In this document: one piece after another, positions 1 through 8,051 of the stretch
Position numbering within the stretch: position 1 is the first letter of the stretch
Layout of the letters: each line of letters starts with the position of its first letter
Source: Neptuniibacter sp.
GTDB taxonomy: Bacteria; Pseudomonadota; Gammaproteobacteria; Pseudomonadales; Balneatricaceae
NCBI RefSeq assembly: GCF_024231755.1
Contig: NZ_JAAEQH010000291.1
Coordinates: 18,037-82,036 of the forward strand
Length of the DNA stretch: 64,000 nucleotides
Reading direction: 5' to 3'
Notes under the pieces: model-generated
What the model was told of the DNA's origin: nothing
The model's input: the letters and a program-made list of their open reading frames with translations, nothing else
Databases searched by the model: none
Program-made: the position numbers and the translations under genes

Positions 1-817
1 TTCAGAATCTGTGCTTTTGCGGAAGGTTTTTGGTTAAAACACAAAGCACGTTTTTTTAGCCGTGTTTCTATGATTTGTGTGGCTTCGTTCATGCTATGGG
101 TGAGGAGCAGGATGGACTTAAGGGCCTTGGCGCCTGAACGATTTCTATGAAGGGGTTCATAGAGAGTTTCAATACTATTAACTTTATCGGGTAAAGCCCA
201 TTGATTTTGATCGATTAACAGTTCTGAGAGTTGAGCAATTGCCGTAAAATTACTCAACATATTGGCTGCAGAGCCATCATCAATTCGGTCTAGTGGCGGT
301 TCCCCTCGAGAGAAATTGGCTTCTACCTCGCTGGATACGTATATCCCGTTCCAGATTTCTGCGGCGAGGTTATCTTTTTTTATACGATAGATTTGAGAGA
401 TCAACGACAGTAGCTCTGGGTCGGCACTTGGCTTGTTTTGCAGTTGTGTATGGCAATCCCTTATCTGTACAAAAAACTTTAACTCATAGAGCATTTTTTG
501 CGATGGGGCATAGACTTTGCCCAATGAACTGTTGCGTTCTGCTATGAGGGGCAGAATTCCGCATTCCTCAAGCTGTAGTAGATCGATTAAACCCTCTCGG
601 ATCTCTTGAGTTTCAATTAGCCTATCGCGTCGGTGAGGGAACAGGGGAAGAAGAGGGGGGGGGCATGATGGATCTCTGTCTCAAGTACTCTGCTTAGTCG
701 AGAGGTGTAATTATCCATCATCGACTCAGGAGTATCTCTACTGCATGCGGCGAGCAAGAAAACCGCCAGGGTTAAGCAGAGAGTTTTTCTTATTAAGCGC
801 GAGTCATGGTGTTTCAT
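1..817 (-). pseudogene. DUF3080-family lipoprotein, frameshifted, 3' end outside window
   Basis: The start codon at 817 opens a lipoprotein-type signal peptide with lipobox LAAC (residues 22-25), so the product would be an inner- or outer-membrane lipoprotein. As written, the frame stops after 66 codons at 617. Just before that lies a run of nine G on the + strand (655-663). If the run had ten (or seven) bases, the reading frame would continue without a stop to position 1. The downstream frame reads like DUF3080, with segments such as LIAERNSSLGKV and YAPSQKMLYEL. The family has no known function. The gene follows the MATE exporter with about 10 bp between them, so the two are probably co-transcribed. 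The break may be a true mutation, slippage in a homopolymer, or a sequencing error. The C-terminus lies outside the window. Confidence 0.75.
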
Positions 818-827
818 TAGTTATAAG

Positions 828-2081
828 TTAGCGGCTCTTCCAGTGTAATCGTGACAATAGCAGTATAGCGCCAATGCTTAGCCCAATAAGTAAACCGATC
901 CAGAACCCTTTAGGACCCATCGCCGGAACTAAAATATCTGTTTTACCCAATACGAAACCCGTGGGCAGTCCGATCAGCCAGTAGGCAATAAAAACCATTA
1001 GTAAGGGAATCAGGGTGTCCTTATAGCCACGTAACGTCCCGGAACAGGTGATTTGGATAGCATCGGAAAACTGGAAGAGCGCTGCGATCAGTATCAAAGA
1101 AGCGGCAATGTCAAGAATGCGGGTGTCGGTGGTATATAAATCTGCGATCTCAGCAGCAAACAACGCCATCAGACTGGAGCTGAAAATCGCAATGGTCAGA
1201 GTAATAAGCAGGCCTGTTTTAGCGCTAAAACGTGCTGCTTGTGGCAAGCCATAACCTAGTTGATGTCCTACACGGATTGTCAGGGCCATGGATATGCTCA
1301 AGGGGAGCATGAAAACCAGACCTGTAAAGCTGAGCGTAATCTGGTGCGAGGCAATCATTATTTCACCTAGATCGGCCAATAACAGAGCGATCACTGAGAA
1401 CATACTTACTTCTACCAACAGTGATACACCTATCGGCAGGCCTAGTTTTAGATAGTTCGCCAGTGCCGTTAGTTGCGGAGTTTGCCACCGGGAAAAAGGC
1501 TTTAATTCTTTGAAGTCGGGCGTTTTTAGAATATAAACAACAGCAACAAACAGCATTATCCACATAACAATGGCGGTAGCCCATCCGCAACCCACTCCGC
1601 CCAGTTCGGGTAAGCCGAATCTTCCATAAATCAGCACGTAATTTAGAGGTATGTTACAGATTAAACCGAGAATAGCGATTTTCATGGCGGGCTGAGTTTT
1701 ACCAAACCCCTCTATATAACTACGTATCAACTGATAGAAAAGTAGGGCCGGAAATCCCCAGGAAACTGCTTTTAGGTATTGATCGGTAAGGTTGGCCAAT
1801 TCCGGCTCTACATTCATTGCCATAAGAATAGGCATGCAGTTATGCAGAAGTGCCATGGCTAAGACTGTCAGAATCAGAGAGATAATGGTGCCTTGATGAA
1901 GTGTTTTCTGAGTTTCTTCTGGCCTATCAGCTCCTACTAAGTGCGCAACTAGAGGGGTTGTTGCTATCAGGATTCCTTGGCTGGCGATAAAAACCGGAAG
2001 CCAGATGCTGGAACCCAGGGATACTGCCGCTAAGTCAGTAGAGTCATAACGCCCTGCCATCAGAGTATCTACAAAACCCAT
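828..2081 (-). CDS. MATE family multidrug/Na+ efflux transporter (NorM-like)
   Basis: A polytopic inner-membrane protein of two homologous halves, typical of MATE antiporters that expel cationic drugs in exchange for Na+ or H+. Recognisable pieces are MGFVDTLMAGRY near the N-terminus, the segment around GGVGCGWATAI, and the matching second-half segment around LRGYKDTLIPLL. At 417 residues from the first ATG it is 30-40 residues short of the family. The same frame stays open upstream for about 30 codons (to about 2190) and encodes the missing first helix (VILALGLPIAIAQIAQTS), but it has no ATG, GTG or TTG. An ATG at about 2172 lies one base out of frame, so the true start may be damaged (see findings). 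The substrate is unknown. Confidence 0.85.
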   Translation of the reverse strand: MGFVDTLMAGRYDSTDLAAVSLGSSIWLPVFIASQGILIATTPLVAHLVGADRPEETQKTLHQGTIISLILTVLAMALLHNCMPILMAMNVEPELANLTDQYLKAVSWGFPALLFYQLIRSYIEGFGKTQPAMKIAILGLICNIPLNYVLIYGRFGLPELGGVGCGWATAIVMWIMLFVAVVYILKTPDFKELKPFSRWQTPQLTALANYLKLGLPIGVSLLVEVSMFSVIALLLADLGEIMIASHQITLSFTGLVFMLPLSISMALTIRVGHQLGYGLPQAARFSAKTGLLITLTIAIFSSSLMALFAAEIADLYTTDTRILDIAASLILIAALFQFSDAIQITCSGTLRGYKDTLIPLLMVFIAYWLIGLPTGFVLGKTDILVPAMGPKGFWIGLLIGLSIGAILLLSRLHWKSR

Positions 2082-2550
2082 TGAGGTTTGTGCTATCTGG
2101 GCAATGGCAATAGGTAAGCCTAATGCCAGAATTACTTTGATTTCAGAAAGCGTTTTCAGAGGTTTACTCCATTTTCTGATGTTACTAGTTGTTGTGAATA
2201 TCTGTGGTCAAGAGGGCAGGTAAGGATAGGTGGCTTGACCTCTGAGTACAATTTTTAATTGTTTATTGAGGTTAAAGGGGTTTAAAAACATCGAAAATCG
2301 CTTAACTACGACTATTGTTGGATGCTTTTGCATGTAAAAAACATCGGTTTGTCATTGAATTAACGTTAAACAGAGCTATGATCAGATGGCTAGAAAAGAA
2401 TACGGCTTGCATTATGTAGTGACGTTACCACTTCTGAGCGTTCTATTTTACATAAGTAATTCCATATCTTCTCAGCTAGAACAGTCGTGAGCACAGGGAT
2501 AGTCCCGAGGTTCAGGGCAAATTACTAATGTCTAAATAGGACGATGAAAG
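2082..2550. other. Intergenic region with leader of the cold-shock gene
   Basis: Divergent spacer of about 470 bp between the MATE gene and the cold-shock gene. The first ~100 bp probably code for the missing MATE N-terminus. The rest should hold the promoter and 5' leader of the csp gene; long structured leaders are typical of cold-shock mRNAs. I found no convincing -35/-10 pair with proper spacing and no further gene. Confidence 0.4.
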
Positions 2551-2754
2551 ATGGCAACAACTGGTACAGTTAAGTGGTTTAACGACGAAAAAGGTTTTGG
2601 ATTTATTGAGCAGGAAAACGGCCCAGACGTTTTTGCTCACTTCTCAGCAATTCAGGGTGATGGTTTCAAAAGTCTGGCAGAAGGCCAGAAAGTAGAATTC
2701 ACAATCACTCAGGGTCGGAAAGGTCCACAGGCTGAGAACATCGTTAAAGTTTAA
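2551..2754 (+). CDS. Cold-shock domain protein (CspA family)
   Basis: A 67-residue single cold-shock domain, the usual length for CspA-type proteins. It carries RNP1 (KGFGFI, residues 14-19) and RNP2 (VFAHF, residues 27-31), the aromatic patch that binds single-stranded RNA and DNA. Such proteins act as RNA chaperones that melt secondary structure in mRNA. The gene is monocistronic: a strong hairpin terminator follows at once and the next gene converges on it. Whether it is cold-induced or constitutive (CspC/E/D type) cannot be told from the sequence. Confidence 0.95.
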   Translation: MATTGTVKWFNDEKGFGFIEQENGPDVFAHFSAIQGDGFKSLAEGQKVEFTITQGRKGPQAENIVKV

Positions 2755-2775
2755 TCTGTCTCTCAGATTGCTGTT

Positions 2776-2805
2776 TAAAAAGCACACCTTTGGGTGTGTT
2801 TTTTT
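2776..2805 (+). terminator. Intrinsic terminator of the csp gene
   Basis: Stem GCACACC/GGTGTGT with a short TTT loop, preceded by an A-run and followed by seven T. It lies about 20 bp after the csp stop codon. Confidence 0.85.
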
Positions 2806-2814
2806 GTGCATGTA

Positions 2815-3075
2815 TTATAGGGTTTCTGATTCCAGAAAGGTCAGAATCTGTAATGCCTGATCTCTGTTTTCTCCGCAGAATTCTTTTTCCGGTTGAAACT
2901 GAGCACAAACATCAGGACGCTCAGGTCTGTCAAAGATCGTGCAGCGGTAATCCTCAGTAAGATACTGGCATTTGACACCTGCAGGTTTGTTCAGGCTGCT
3001 GATACTTGGGGCAATACAGCACGCGCCGCATTCAGATCTACATTGCATTAAAACGGGATTATTGTTTGTGAGCAT
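2815..3075 (-). CDS. YkgJ-family cysteine cluster protein (putative zinc/iron-chelating)
   Basis: An 86-residue protein with the Cys pattern of the YkgJ/UPF0153 metal-chelating domain: C-x3-C-x2-CC near residues 12-20, then single Cys at about 35, 44, 56 and 66 (the last in EFCGEN). The family is predicted to bind Zn or an Fe-S cluster; no reaction is established. It converges on the csp gene. The start is preceded by only a short spacer and the gene seems to be transcribed alone. Confidence 0.8.
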   Translation of the reverse strand: MLTNNNPVLMQCRSECGACCIAPSISSLNKPAGVKCQYLTEDYRCTIFDRPERPDVCAQFQPEKEFCGENRDQALQILTFLESETL

Positions 3076-3103
3076 TCATCTTACTGCAAGTCCGGATAAA
3101 ACG

Positions 3104-3129
3104 AAAAAGCCGGTCGTGTGACCGGCTTT
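3104..3129 (-). terminator. Intrinsic terminator downstream of mqo
   Basis: Ten-base stem AAAGCCGGTC/GACCGGCTTT with a four-base loop. Read on the minus strand it is followed by a T-rich tail, about 25 bp past the mqo stop codon. Confidence 0.8.
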
Positions 3130-3151
3130 ATAGATATGCTCTGTAAATTGA

Positions 3152-4696
3152 TTACGCTGCGTTATCTGTGTCGTTTTGCAGGCTGGTTAGTTCAGCCTGC
3201 TCTTCAGGCTTTTTTTCAGGATCAAGCCCCAATACAGATAGTGTGTTTTGGCGAACTTCTTTAAGAAGTTCTGCATCAGCGGTTAGGTCCTGACCGTAAG
3301 ATGGGATCATCTCGACGATCTTGCTTTTCCACTCAGGCGTTTCTAGTTTCTCAGTAAAGCACTTTTCAACAATACTCAGCATTGCTGGTACAGCCGTAGA
3401 AGCACCTGGGGAAGCACCTAGGAGAGCGGCCAGGCTGCCATCTTCGGCAGTGATTACTTCGGTACCGAACTCTAGCTTACCTTTACCACTTTCATCTTGT
3501 TTGATGATCTGTACACGTTGACCCGCGTGAGAAATCTCCCACTCTTCTTCCTTAGCATCCGGGTAGAAGTTGCTCAGAGACATTACACGTGAACCGTGTG
3601 TCTGCATGACTTCGCTGATCAGATACTTAGTCAGATCCATACTTGTCGCGCCAACTTGAAGCATTGGCTTCAGGTTATCCGTAGAAAGGCTTCGGAACAT
3701 ATCTGTTACAGAACCTTCCTTGAGGAACTTGGTGGTAAAGCCCGCAAATGGACCAAACAGAAGTGCTTTTTTACCGTCAATTACGCGGGTGTCCAGGTGT
3801 GGAACAGACATTGGAGGGGCACCGATAGGAGCTGCTCCGTATACTTTGGAAGCGTGTTGTTCAACGATTTCCTGGTTTTTACATACCAACCACTGACCGC
3901 TAACCGGGAAACCACCATAGCCTCGAGCTTCAGGGATACCAGTTTTCTGAAGAAGTGGTAATGCACCGCCGCCAGCACCAAGGAACACAAAGTTGCTGCG
4001 GATGGTCACGCTTTCGCCATTGCCGTTTTTGAGACTCACATCCCAGCTTTTATCTTTATTTTGATAGAAGCTGCTCACTTCGTGGCTTAATAGAAGTTCA
4101 TAGCCATCCTGTTTTTCCAGGAAGTTGACCATATTGCGCGCTAGAGAGCCGAAGTTTACATCGGAACCGTAACGTACGCGTGTCGCAGCAATTTTTTCAC
4201 CCGCTTTACGCCCCTGCATTATCAATGGCATCCACTCACGGATAACATCTGGATCTTCAGAGTATTCCATCACATCGAACTGGTGATGCTTACTCAGAGC
4301 TTCATAACGTTTGCGTAAGAAATTAACGTTTTTCTCACCCCAAACAAAGCTCTGATGTGGGACTGGGTTAATGAACTGTGCAGGCTCTGGCAGAGCGCCT
4401 TGCTGAACAAGGTAAGACCAGAACTGTAAACTAACTTCGAATGCTGCATTGATTGCGTAAGCTTTGCTGCAGTTGATGCTGCCATCAGCCTGTTCAGGCG
4501 TGTAGTTCAACTCGCAATAAGCTGCGTGACCAGTGCCGGCATTGTTCATACCGTCAGTACTTTCTTTGGCCACATGATCCAGGCGCTCGATCATAGTGAT
4601 TTTTAGGGATGGATCCAGCTGCTTGAGCATAACACCTAAGGTTGTGCTCATAGCTCCCGCGCCGACTAGCAATACGTCTACCGTTTTTGTGGTCAT
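3152..4696 (-). CDS. mqo: Malate:quinone oxidoreductase
   Basis: A peripheral membrane FAD enzyme that oxidises malate to oxaloacetate and passes electrons to the quinone pool, an alternative to NAD-malate dehydrogenase in the TCA cycle. The 514 residues match the family length. The N-terminal dinucleotide-binding motif GAGAMS (residues 12-17) is present, as is the conserved block STDGMNNAGTGHAAYCELNYTP near residue 46. GGGALPLL near 240 and SPGASTAVPAML near 430 are also typical of Mqo. The gene stands alone, with a terminator behind it and about 470 bp of non-coding DNA in front. Confidence 0.96.
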   Translation of the reverse strand: MTTKTVDVLLVGAGAMSTTLGVMLKQLDPSLKITMIERLDHVAKESTDGMNNAGTGHAAYCELNYTPEQADGSINCSKAYAINAAFEVSLQFWSYLVQQGALPEPAQFINPVPHQSFVWGEKNVNFLRKRYEALSKHHQFDVMEYSEDPDVIREWMPLIMQGRKAGEKIAATRVRYGSDVNFGSLARNMVNFLEKQDGYELLLSHEVSSFYQNKDKSWDVSLKNGNGESVTIRSNFVFLGAGGGALPLLQKTGIPEARGYGGFPVSGQWLVCKNQEIVEQHASKVYGAAPIGAPPMSVPHLDTRVIDGKKALLFGPFAGFTTKFLKEGSVTDMFRSLSTDNLKPMLQVGATSMDLTKYLISEVMQTHGSRVMSLSNFYPDAKEEEWEISHAGQRVQIIKQDESGKGKLEFGTEVITAEDGSLAALLGASPGASTAVPAMLSIVEKCFTEKLETPEWKSKIVEMIPSYGQDLTADAELLKEVRQNTLSVLGLDPEKKPEEQAELTSLQNDTDNAA

Positions 4697-5165
4697 ATAA
4701 GCTTCGCCATATTAATAGTAATTATGGGGTTTGAAGTGACACCGGAGACGGGGCTTGTGGCCACAGCAGAGAGAAATATTAACTCGGCTATCTCCAGAGA
4801 CTTCATGTTCTGCAAAATGAAAGGTCACATAATAATTGTGACAATTTGTACATGTTGCAGTGCAGTTGGCGCGAATTATACGGATTCCTACGCTAATGTC
4901 TTGGGAAATACAGCCAAAGGCGTTAGCAATTTGGAGTATATTAGATCTAAAGTATTAGTTTTTGGGTGAGAGGGTTTGTAGTTAATTTGCGTGTGCGTAA
5001 GGGTATATGCTTATTTTTTAGTGTTCTGTTTTTGGGCTAGGGAATCTTATGAGATCTGTTTGGCTTCATCATTGATTCCCTAAACTGCGTGTATAGAACT
5101 AAATTTCCGCTAGAATATCTGAGTTGAAGTAATTGTTATTTTGCCGTTTGGAGTGGAGCCATTAA
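4697..5165. other. Intergenic region upstream of mqo and the SUKH gene
   Basis: Divergent spacer of about 470 bp that must hold both promoters. A possible 81-codon frame at 4724-4969 has no recognisable family or ribosome-binding site and I do not call it. An imperfect palindrome TCACA-N7-TGTGA lies at 4825-4841, about 130 bp upstream of mqo. Its half-site order is inverted relative to the CRP consensus, so no regulator is assigned. Confidence 0.4.
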
Positions 5166-5567
5166 ATGGAAGATGTTATTGAGTTACTGCAAGAGAGGAA
5201 TTTGGATGTGCCGGTCCCTCTTGAGTTACCCGATGAGGATGATCTTGTAGAGATTGAGGAGCAGATTCTTATCTCGCTACCTGATGAGTACAAGCAGTTC
5301 CTGCTGGAGGTCAGTGATATTGTCTGTGGTTCGATTGAGCCTGCAACTGTTACTGATTCACAATCACACACCTTCCTTCCTGAAATGGCGGCCACGGCTT
5401 GGGATGTTGGGTTGCCCAGAGAGTATATTCCTATCTGTGAACACGTTGACGGTTACTACTGTATCACTCAGGAGGGAGAGATCCTTCTTTGGATGCATGG
5501 TGATATGACCGAAGAGGAGTGGCCCTCTATCTGGACCTGGGCAAAAGAAGTCTGGTTGGAGAGTTAA
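5166..5567 (+). CDS. SMI1/KNR4 (SUKH) domain protein
   Basis: 133 acidic residues with the SUKH-type fold signature: EEQILISLPDEYKQFLLE at about 30-47, the hallmark start of SMI1/KNR4 domains, and EGEILLWMHGDM near 104-115. In bacteria SUKH proteins are often immunity proteins against polymorphic or contact-dependent toxins, but many are stand-alone chromosomal proteins of unknown role. No toxin gene is adjacent. Four bases separate its stop from the TTG start of the next gene, so the two are almost surely translated together. Confidence 0.8.
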   Translation: MEDVIELLQERNLDVPVPLELPDEDDLVEIEEQILISLPDEYKQFLLEVSDIVCGSIEPATVTDSQSHTFLPEMAATAWDVGLPREYIPICEHVDGYYCITQEGEILLWMHGDMTEEEWPSIWTWAKEVWLES

Positions 5568-5571
5568 TACC

Positions 5572-5982
5572 TTGAGTAGTGTAATCTTTAAAGAAGTTGA
5601 ATCTTTAGCAGAACAGTTGATGGATGCTGCTGAAGCGAATAATGAGACCAAGTTCTACGAGCTCTATGACCAGTTGGAACAGCTGTGTGAGAAATATAGG
5701 GGAAGTAAAAAGGATCATCCCGTGTTGTGGGAGACCTTGGCTGATTTCACCGAAGAGAATGAAAAATCTATAGAGACCTATGAATATGCCTATGGATTGG
5801 CGCAGGCGCTTAAAGACAATGAATATAAAGCGTCTATTATGTTTTCAATGGCACAGCGACTTGTTGAAGAAGGTGAAAAGGATAGGGTGAAAGAGGCAAT
5901 AGACAAGGCTGCCAAGTTTGCTTCATTTACAGAAGACCAAGAACTTATAGATGAGATTAAACTGTTAGCGGATCAGCTATAA
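5572..5982 (+). CDS. Small helical TPR-like protein
   Basis: 136 residues, almost wholly alpha-helical and acidic, with a TPR-like pattern: the helix pair ENEKSIETYEYAYGLAQALKD, then YKASIMFSMAQRLVEEGEKD, then REAIDKAAKFA-type helices. There is no signal peptide and no membrane segment. The start is TTG, four bases after the stop of the SUKH gene; no ATG occurs early in the frame. Function unknown. A TPR scaffold would fit a protein-interaction role with its SUKH partner, but that is inference from position. A bidirectional terminator follows. Confidence 0.65.
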   Translation: MSSVIFKEVESLAEQLMDAAEANNETKFYELYDQLEQLCEKYRGSKKDHPVLWETLADFTEENEKSIETYEYAYGLAQALKDNEYKASIMFSMAQRLVEEGEKDRVKEAIDKAAKFASFTEDQELIDEIKLLADQL

Positions 5983-5984
5983 AC

Positions 5985-6016
5985 AAAAACGGAGCCAAAA
6001 GGCTCCGTTTTTTATT
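5985..6016. terminator. Bidirectional terminator between the TPR-like gene and phaC
   Basis: Stem CGGAGCC/GGCTCCG with an AAAA loop, flanked by an A-run on one side and a T-run on the other. It serves both converging transcripts. Confidence 0.9.
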
Positions 6017-6027
6017 ACCGCTCTAAA

Positions 6028-7794
6028 TTAGTCGATACGTACAGCTACATAGCGACCTGGAGCTGGTTCGATCTCTTTATAAGTATCGTTACCAGTTGCC
6101 GCAGGAGCTGGAACTTTCTTGCCAGCACGACGCTTCAGCCATTCAGCCCAGTGAGGCCACCATGAGCCTTCTTCGCGCTCTGCAGTTTCCAGCCAGTGGT
6201 CAGCGCCCTGGCCCTGTTCACCATTGATCCAGTAGTTACGACGGTTTTTGGATGCTGGGTTGATTACACCCGCAACGTGTCCGCTTGCACCCAGAACGAA
6301 TTCGTTCTTACCTTTGAGGATATCAGTGCCTTCGAAAGTGCCTTTCCATGGAGCGATGTGATCTTCGATAGTAGACAGGAAGTAACATGGGATTTTGATT
6401 TTGCCCAGGTCGATCTTCTCGCCACAAAGTGTCAGTTGATCTTTCTCGCGCAGATTGTTTTCCAAGTACATGTTGTTGATGTAGAAGGTATACATTTCTG
6501 CTGGTAGGTTTGTAGAGTCGCTGTTCCAGTACAGGATATCAAATGGAGGCGGAGTCTGACCCTTCAGGTAGTTGTTTACTACATAAGACCAGATCAGGTC
6601 ATTTGAACGTAGCATGTTGAAAGATGTTGCCAGTTCACGACCGCTTAGGTAACCCTGATTAGTTACCTTGTTTTCCAGTTTCTTAACCTGTTGCTCATCG
6701 ATAAATACGCACAGATCACCTGGATCCTGGAAGTCCAGCAGTGTTGTAAAGAAGGTAGCTGAAGCTATAGACGTATCTTTACGAGCAGCCATCACTGCCA
6801 GTGAAGAAGCTAGCAAAGTACCACCTACACACCATGCAACAGCGTTAACTTTGTCAGTGCTAGTGATATCTTTAACAACTTCAGTTGCTTTCAGAATACC
6901 TTTCTCTACATAGTCATCCCAGCTGATGTAACCCTGTTCAGTTGTTGGGTTCAGCCAGGAAACCAGGAATGTTGTCTGGCCCTGATCAACGCAGTACTTA
7001 ACGTATGAGTTATGTTCCTGCAGATCCAGAATGTAGAACTTGTTGATGCATGGGGGAACGATCATTGTAGGACGAGCGTAAGTTTCTTCAGTTGTTGGAT
7101 TGTACTGAATCAACTGGAACATTTCGTTCTCGTATACAACGGAACCTTTAGTTGTAGCGATGTTTTCGCCAAGGATGAAGGCAGACTCATCAGTCATAGA
7201 GATGCGACCTTTCTCCGCATCTCCTAGCAGGTTCTTAAGACCGTCAACCAGGCTCTGGCCTTTAGTTTCCAATGCCTGTTGCAGTACTTCAGGGTTAGTC
7301 AGAGCGAAGTTAGTAGGAGACATCGCGTCGATGTACTGCTGTGTGTAGAACTCAAGCTTCTTCTGCTCTTGGTCAGATAGATTAGCATTCGCAGCCATCT
7401 CCTGAAGTAGCTTGGAGCTCAGAAGGTAAGACTGTTTGATGTAATCAAAAACAGGGTTCTGAGACCATTCTTCAGCCTGGAAGCGACGATCACCTCGAGC
7501 TGGAGCGGCAACAGAATCTGCCGTTTTACCGGTTAGCAGGTTAGTCCACAGGTTCATCTGGCTCTGCTGGTAATCGGTAATTGCGCGAATCCAAACAGTA
7601 GGGTCTTCCCACGAGCGGTTAGCCAATTCAGTCCATGATTGGGTGAACTGGGTGAAAATATCGTCGCCGCCGGAAGCAGAGAACATCTCCAGTACTTTTT
7701 TTGTTTCAGAGTTTAAGTAATCGATAAACTCTTGCGGGTTGGAGAGCAGGTTACTGTTGTTTTCCATAGATTCGCCTTTCTTTGTCATATCCAT
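6028..7794 (-). CDS. phaC: Class I poly(3-hydroxyalkanoate) synthase PhaC
   Basis: Polymerises (R)-3-hydroxyacyl-CoA into PHA at the granule surface. The 588 residues fit class I synthases, which act without PhaE. The catalytic triad of this alpha/beta-hydrolase family is visible: Cys322 in WCVGGT, Asp478 in TIEDHIAPW, and His506 in GASGHVAGV. The residue two before the nucleophile, usually Gly in the lipase-like box, is Ala here. The start is ambiguous: ATG at 7794, 7788 or 7767. The last (MENNSN) has the best-placed AAGG. The gene stands alone without phaA, phaB or a phasin. A second, unrelated-class synthase lies at 52.1-54.1 kb. Confidence 0.95.
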   Translation of the reverse strand: MDMTKKGESMENNSNLLSNPQEFIDYLNSETKKVLEMFSASGGDDIFTQFTQSWTELANRSWEDPTVWIRAITDYQQSQMNLWTNLLTGKTADSVAAPARGDRRFQAEEWSQNPVFDYIKQSYLLSSKLLQEMAANANLSDQEQKKLEFYTQQYIDAMSPTNFALTNPEVLQQALETKGQSLVDGLKNLLGDAEKGRISMTDESAFILGENIATTKGSVVYENEMFQLIQYNPTTEETYARPTMIVPPCINKFYILDLQEHNSYVKYCVDQGQTTFLVSWLNPTTEQGYISWDDYVEKGILKATEVVKDITSTDKVNAVAWCVGGTLLASSLAVMAARKDTSIASATFFTTLLDFQDPGDLCVFIDEQQVKKLENKVTNQGYLSGRELATSFNMLRSNDLIWSYVVNNYLKGQTPPPFDILYWNSDSTNLPAEMYTFYINNMYLENNLREKDQLTLCGEKIDLGKIKIPCYFLSTIEDHIAPWKGTFEGTDILKGKNEFVLGASGHVAGVINPASKNRRNYWINGEQGQGADHWLETAEREEGSWWPHWAEWLKRRAGKKVPAPAATGNDTYKEIEPAPGRYVAVRID

Positions 7795-7882
7795 CCGTCC
7801 ATCTTTAGGTGCTTCACATATTTGGTCACAATATGGAGGCGGGATTTTGATCTGTTACTCACTAAGGGTTTTCCAGCATATG

Positions 7883-7904
7883 CTTGCAATAATACTTTTG
7901 CAAG
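7883..7904. promoter_or_regulatory. Inverted repeat upstream of class I phaC
   Basis: Perfect 7-bp arms CTTGCAA/TTGCAAG separated by eight bases, about 90 bp before phaC. A dimeric regulator such as PhaR or a LysR-type protein could bind here; which one is not shown by the sequence. Confidence 0.35.
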
Positions 7905-7933
7905 TGCGTAGAAAAGTCCATCAGCATATTATT

Positions 7934-7943
7934 GTGCAACGCA
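7934..7943 (+). promoter_or_regulatory. Candidate PhaR operator upstream of class I phaC
   Basis: The 10-mer GTGCAACGCA contains TGC-N3-GCA, close to the CTGC-N3/4-GCAG motif known for PhaR in Paracoccus. The same 10-mer occurs, inverted, directly upstream of phaE (54186-54195). Assignment to PhaR is inference. Confidence 0.4.
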
Positions 7944-8051
7944 ATGTATCAAGATATTCCTTGGTCGATCACACTAAGGTTTTAAGACTAAGGGATCGAA
8001 AAAGTGCGCTCTAGCGCTAATCTTAAGTTTCGCGAGCTTTACTCATGAGCT

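Noticed and set aside
2349..2382. TTGTCA and TATGAT as a csp promoter
   Set aside because: The spacing is 22 bases, too long for a sigma70 promoter.
3596..3961. 121-codon + strand frame inside mqo
   Set aside because: Fully within the well-supported mqo gene on the other strand.
4825..4841. TCACA-N7-TGTGA palindrome as a CRP site
   Set aside because: The CRP consensus is TGTGA-N6-TCACA; half-sites are in the wrong order and the spacing differs.
4724..4969. 81-codon frame on the + strand upstream of the SUKH gene
   Set aside because: No ribosome-binding site, no recognisable family, and it lies in the promoter region of mqo.
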